From: Sphingomonas mali NBRC 15500
GTDB taxonomy: Bacteria > Pseudomonadota > Alphaproteobacteria > Sphingomonadales > Sphingomonadaceae
Reading direction: 5' to 3'
Assembly: GCF_001598415.1 (NCBI RefSeq)
Contig: NZ_BCYX01000002.1
Location: 186,001-250,000, forward strand
DNA length: 64,000 nucleotides
Positions 61,572-64,000 of this stretch are shown here, piece by piece (position 1 is the stretch's first letter; each line of letters starts with the position of its first letter). Both the position numbers and the translations under genes were made by a program. The notes beneath the pieces are model-generated. The model was not told the DNA's origin. It searched no databases and saw nothing but the letters and a program-made list of their open reading frames with translations.

Positions 61572-63503
61572 ATGCTTGATACCCCGCTTACCCGTCGCCG
61601 ATTTGCCCGCTGGCTGGCGGCGTCGCCGGTCGCGCTCGGATGGGCCGGGCGAGCCGCGGCAGAGTGGAACAACGTCGCAACTCCGCCGGTGTTTGCGAAA
61701 ATCGCGCCTGCTCCGATCAAGCCGGTGCCGACGGCCGCTCAGCTGTTCGCGCCGAGCGAAGTGGTGTTGCTCGACAGTCCGTATGCGCAGGCGCAGGCGG
61801 CGAATATCGCCTATCTGAAGCGGCTCGACCCGGAACGATTGCTCCACGTCTTCCGCATCAATGCGGGGCTGCCGAGCAGCGCGCGCCCGCTCGGCGGCTG
61901 GGAGGATCCGACCTGTGAATTGCGCGGTCATTTCGTCGGTCATTACCTGTCCGGTTGCGCGCTTGCGTATGCGGCGACGGGTGATACCGAGCTCAAGCGA
62001 CGTGGCGATCGCATCGTCGCCGGCCTCCTGGAGTGTCAGCGCAAGATCGACAAGAAAGGCTATCTCAGCGCCTTTCCGACCTCCTATTTCGATCGGCTCG
62101 CGGTCGGCGCCGACGTGTGGGCGCCCTTCTACACCTTTCACAAGATCTTCGCCGGCCTGCTCGACATGCACGAGCTTGCCGGGAGCGGCGAGGCGCTCGT
62201 TATGGTCACCGATATGGCACGCTGGACCGATGCCTGGACCGCGGCACGTGCCGAGCAGGACATGCAGAAGATCCTCGAGGTCGAGTTTGGCGGCATGAAT
62301 GACGCGCTGTACCGCCTTGCCGCCATGACCGGCGACGCACAGTGGATCGCGGTGGGCGACCGCTTCACCAAGAAGCGGGTGTTCGAGCCGCTGGCGGGCA
62401 GCAAGGACGCCTTGCGCGGGCTGCACATGAACACGCACGTGCCGCAGGTGATCGGCGCCGACCGCCGCTTCGCGCTGACCGGCGACCGTCGCTTCGGCGA
62501 GGTATCAGACTTCTTCTGGGACACCGTTACCGGCGTGCGCACTTATGCCACCGGCGGCAGCAGCAACAACGAACATTGGTGCACCGAACCCCACCATCTC
62601 GCCGCCGAGTGGGAGAATGGCACCAATCATCAGGAAAGCTGCTGCTCGTACAATATGCTCAAACTCGGCACCCAGCGCTTCCTGCGCAAGCCGAGCGCCG
62701 GTATCGCCGATTATTACGAGCGCATCCTGATCAACCAGCGGCTGGCCACGATCCAGCCGGACACCGGGCTCACCGCCTATTTCCTGTCGCTCACGCCCGG
62801 CGCGTGGAAGACCTGGGGCACGGAGGAGACCAGCTTCTGGTGCTGCAATGGGTCGGGGCTGGAGGATTTCGCGACGCTCAATCGGATGATCTATGCCCGC
62901 GACGCGCAGGGTATCTGGGTCAATCTGTTCATTCCGTCGCGCGTGTCCGGACCCGATGGTGTGCGGCTGCGCCAGGAGACCAGCTTTCCCAACGCACCCT
63001 CCACCACGATCCATGTAGAGGCCACGAACGGGCGGGCATGGACATTGCGCCTGCGCATCCCGGGCTGGACGAGCGAGGCGGCGCGCGTGACGGTGAACGG
63101 CCGCCCGGTCGAAGCGATGGCGGCGCCAGGTACTTATCTCTCGATCACTCGCATTTGGCGCGCCGGCGACAAGGTTACGCTCAACCTGCCCATGACCACC
63201 CGCTGGGAGGCGTTCGACGATCGGCCGAACGTCGCCGCCTTGGTCCACGGGCCGGTGGTGCTGGCGCAGCAATTGCCGCTTGGCGACGTTCCGGCCGCGC
63301 TCATGCACGATCAAGGCCCGGCCATGGCCAAGGCACCGCCCCCAGTACCACCCCTGCGCCTGCCCGCCGACCTGCCTGCCAGAATGCGGCCGATCGTCGG
63401 CAAGCCGTTGCACTTTGTCGCCGATCTCGGCGCCCAAACGGTAGAACTGCGCCCGCTGGCTGACAGTAACGCGCGGTTCGCAGTATATTCGGAAGTCGTT
63501 TAG
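61572..63503 (+). CDS. GH127 beta-L-arabinofuranosidase
   Basis: A 643-residue exported glycoside hydrolase releasing L-arabinofuranose from plant hydroxyproline-rich glycans and arabinans. A Tat-like leader (TRRRFARWLAASPVALGWA) starts it. The zinc-bound cysteine nucleophile site is recognisable: E355-S-C357 and C424-C425, matching the E-x-C and CC ligands of the characterised family, with C424 aligned to the nucleophile. The N-terminal alpha/alpha barrel holds FVGHYLSGCALAYAATGD and FYTFHKIFAGL. AGGAGAG precedes the ATG. Confidence 0.92.
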   Translation: MLDTPLTRRRFARWLAASPVALGWAGRAAAEWNNVATPPVFAKIAPAPIKPVPTAAQLFAPSEVVLLDSPYAQAQAANIAYLKRLDPERLLHVFRINAGLPSSARPLGGWEDPTCELRGHFVGHYLSGCALAYAATGDTELKRRGDRIVAGLLECQRKIDKKGYLSAFPTSYFDRLAVGADVWAPFYTFHKIFAGLLDMHELAGSGEALVMVTDMARWTDAWTAARAEQDMQKILEVEFGGMNDALYRLAAMTGDAQWIAVGDRFTKKRVFEPLAGSKDALRGLHMNTHVPQVIGADRRFALTGDRRFGEVSDFFWDTVTGVRTYATGGSSNNEHWCTEPHHLAAEWENGTNHQESCCSYNMLKLGTQRFLRKPSAGIADYYERILINQRLATIQPDTGLTAYFLSLTPGAWKTWGTEETSFWCCNGSGLEDFATLNRMIYARDAQGIWVNLFIPSRVSGPDGVRLRQETSFPNAPSTTIHVEATNGRAWTLRLRIPGWTSEAARVTVNGRPVEAMAAPGTYLSITRIWRAGDKVTLNLPMTTRWEAFDDRPNVAALVHGPVVLAQQLPLGDVPAALMHDQGPAMAKAPPPVPPLRLPADLPARMRPIVGKPLHFVADLGAQTVELRPLADSNARFAVYSEVV

Positions 63504-63558
63504 TCGAGACGCCGGGCTGGGCGGTGTCGGAAGGCAGAGCGGCCCGCGCCCTATGCCA

Positions 63559-64000
63559 TCAGGCTGGTGCGCGGCCCGTCACGGCGTTTGCCCGCGAAGA
63601 ATAAGCAATGCGACCCGCGCTATCCGATCGTACCCGCGTGCGCATGCGCGCCTTCAGCGCCGCTTTGTCGCCATCGCTCATCTCGCGGGTGGCCGAGGCC
63701 ATGGCGATCGCGATCTCGACCGAGCCCCAGAAGTCGTCGAAATCCTCGAAAGTGCGCGACACGGTAATCTCTCGCGTCGCGACATCGGCAAGGCCAGCAT
63801 CGAGCCATAGCGAACGAAGCGCGTCCATTCGCGACACTTCGGCGCTCGGCGGGAGCAAGGGCTGGATGCCCGACGCGCGCAGCTCTTCCTGAAGCGGAGC
63901 CATCGGGAATCCGTTGGGCTCGAGCAGATCCCAGACATAGGCCGAAATCGTGCCGCCGGGTTTCACGACCCGCACCATCTCGGCCAGGCCCTTTGCCGGA
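63559..64000 (-). CDS. SAM-dependent methyltransferase (5' end outside window)
   Basis: The C-terminal 147 residues of a class I methyltransferase. It enters the window as PAKGLAEMVRVVKPGGTISAYVWD, the family motif that follows the catalytic strand (AL.E..RVLKPGG), and has the usual helix-rich C-terminal cap. The true start is beyond base 64000, so only the methyl-acceptor half is seen; substrate cannot be named. Confidence 0.82.
   Translation of the reverse strand, partial: PAKGLAEMVRVVKPGGTISAYVWDLLEPNGFPMAPLQEELRASGIQPLLPPSAEVSRMDALRSLWLDAGLADVATREITVSRTFEDFDDFWGSVEIAIAMASATREMSDGDKAALKARMRTRVRSDSAGRIAYSSRANAVTGRAPA

Overview
The window reads as a chromosomal segment of a sphingomonad-type alphaproteobacterium (Sphingomonas or a close relative). 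Supporting signs are high G+C throughout, dense gene packing with many 4-base ATGA overlaps, the clpP/clpX/tig housekeeping block, a DUF2794 gene beside an EpsC-type serine acetyltransferase, a TonB-dependent receptor next to a 'NYLDR' MFS transporter, and dispersed intergenic hairpin repeats. Genus is inference from gene content. No insertion sequence, phage, CRISPR array or rRNA was seen. One tRNA, Leu(UAG), is present. No gap between genes exceeds about 300 bases.

0-20 kb is mostly core: a 5'-truncated M1 aminopeptidase, an ICMT-like methyltransferase, DUF1272-GNAT, then clpP, a membrane-anchored L7/L12-like gene and clpX on the minus strand; an SDR reductase coupled to a DOPA-dioxygenase-family gene; a glycosyltransferase; trigger factor with a long Lys/Ala tail and tRNA-Leu; small and secreted proteins of unknown role; a cyclophilin, gatB, a lone receiver-domain protein, an RsuA/RluB-type pseudouridine synthase, rsmD and a Baeyer-Villiger-type monooxygenase.

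20-38 kb holds the tamA-tamB pair, a MarR regulator divergent from hppD-hmgA (tyrosine to maleylacetoacetate) with a perfect palindromic operator, an ArsR-SRPBCC-membrane-DUF1801 operon, a membrane-tethered winged-helix regulator, an amidase, serine acetyltransferase plus DUF2794, and a TauE/SafE exporter.

37.5-48.1 kb is the most distinctive part and looks like a self-contained uptake and catabolic cluster: MarR regulator, DUF3237, CocE/NonD hydrolase, second DUF3237, IclR regulator, TonB receptor, TauD/TfdA dioxygenase, ThDP enzyme and MFS transporter. Two promoters in it share the same GTTGA-N4-TCAAC motif, and the receptor promoter also carries a perfect 9+9 bp inverted repeat just downstream of the IclR gene. 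The substrate is not identified.

48-64 kb has an OxyR-AhpC-AhpD peroxide unit, a fasciclin protein, pgsA-moaD-moaE, an LplT-like MFS carrier, an ornithine cyclodeaminase divergent from an AsnC regulator, a tightly coupled PepSY / IPMDH-like / SSADH-like / cupin operon, a serine hydrolase, a Tat-exported GH127 arabinofuranosidase and a methyltransferase cut by the window end.
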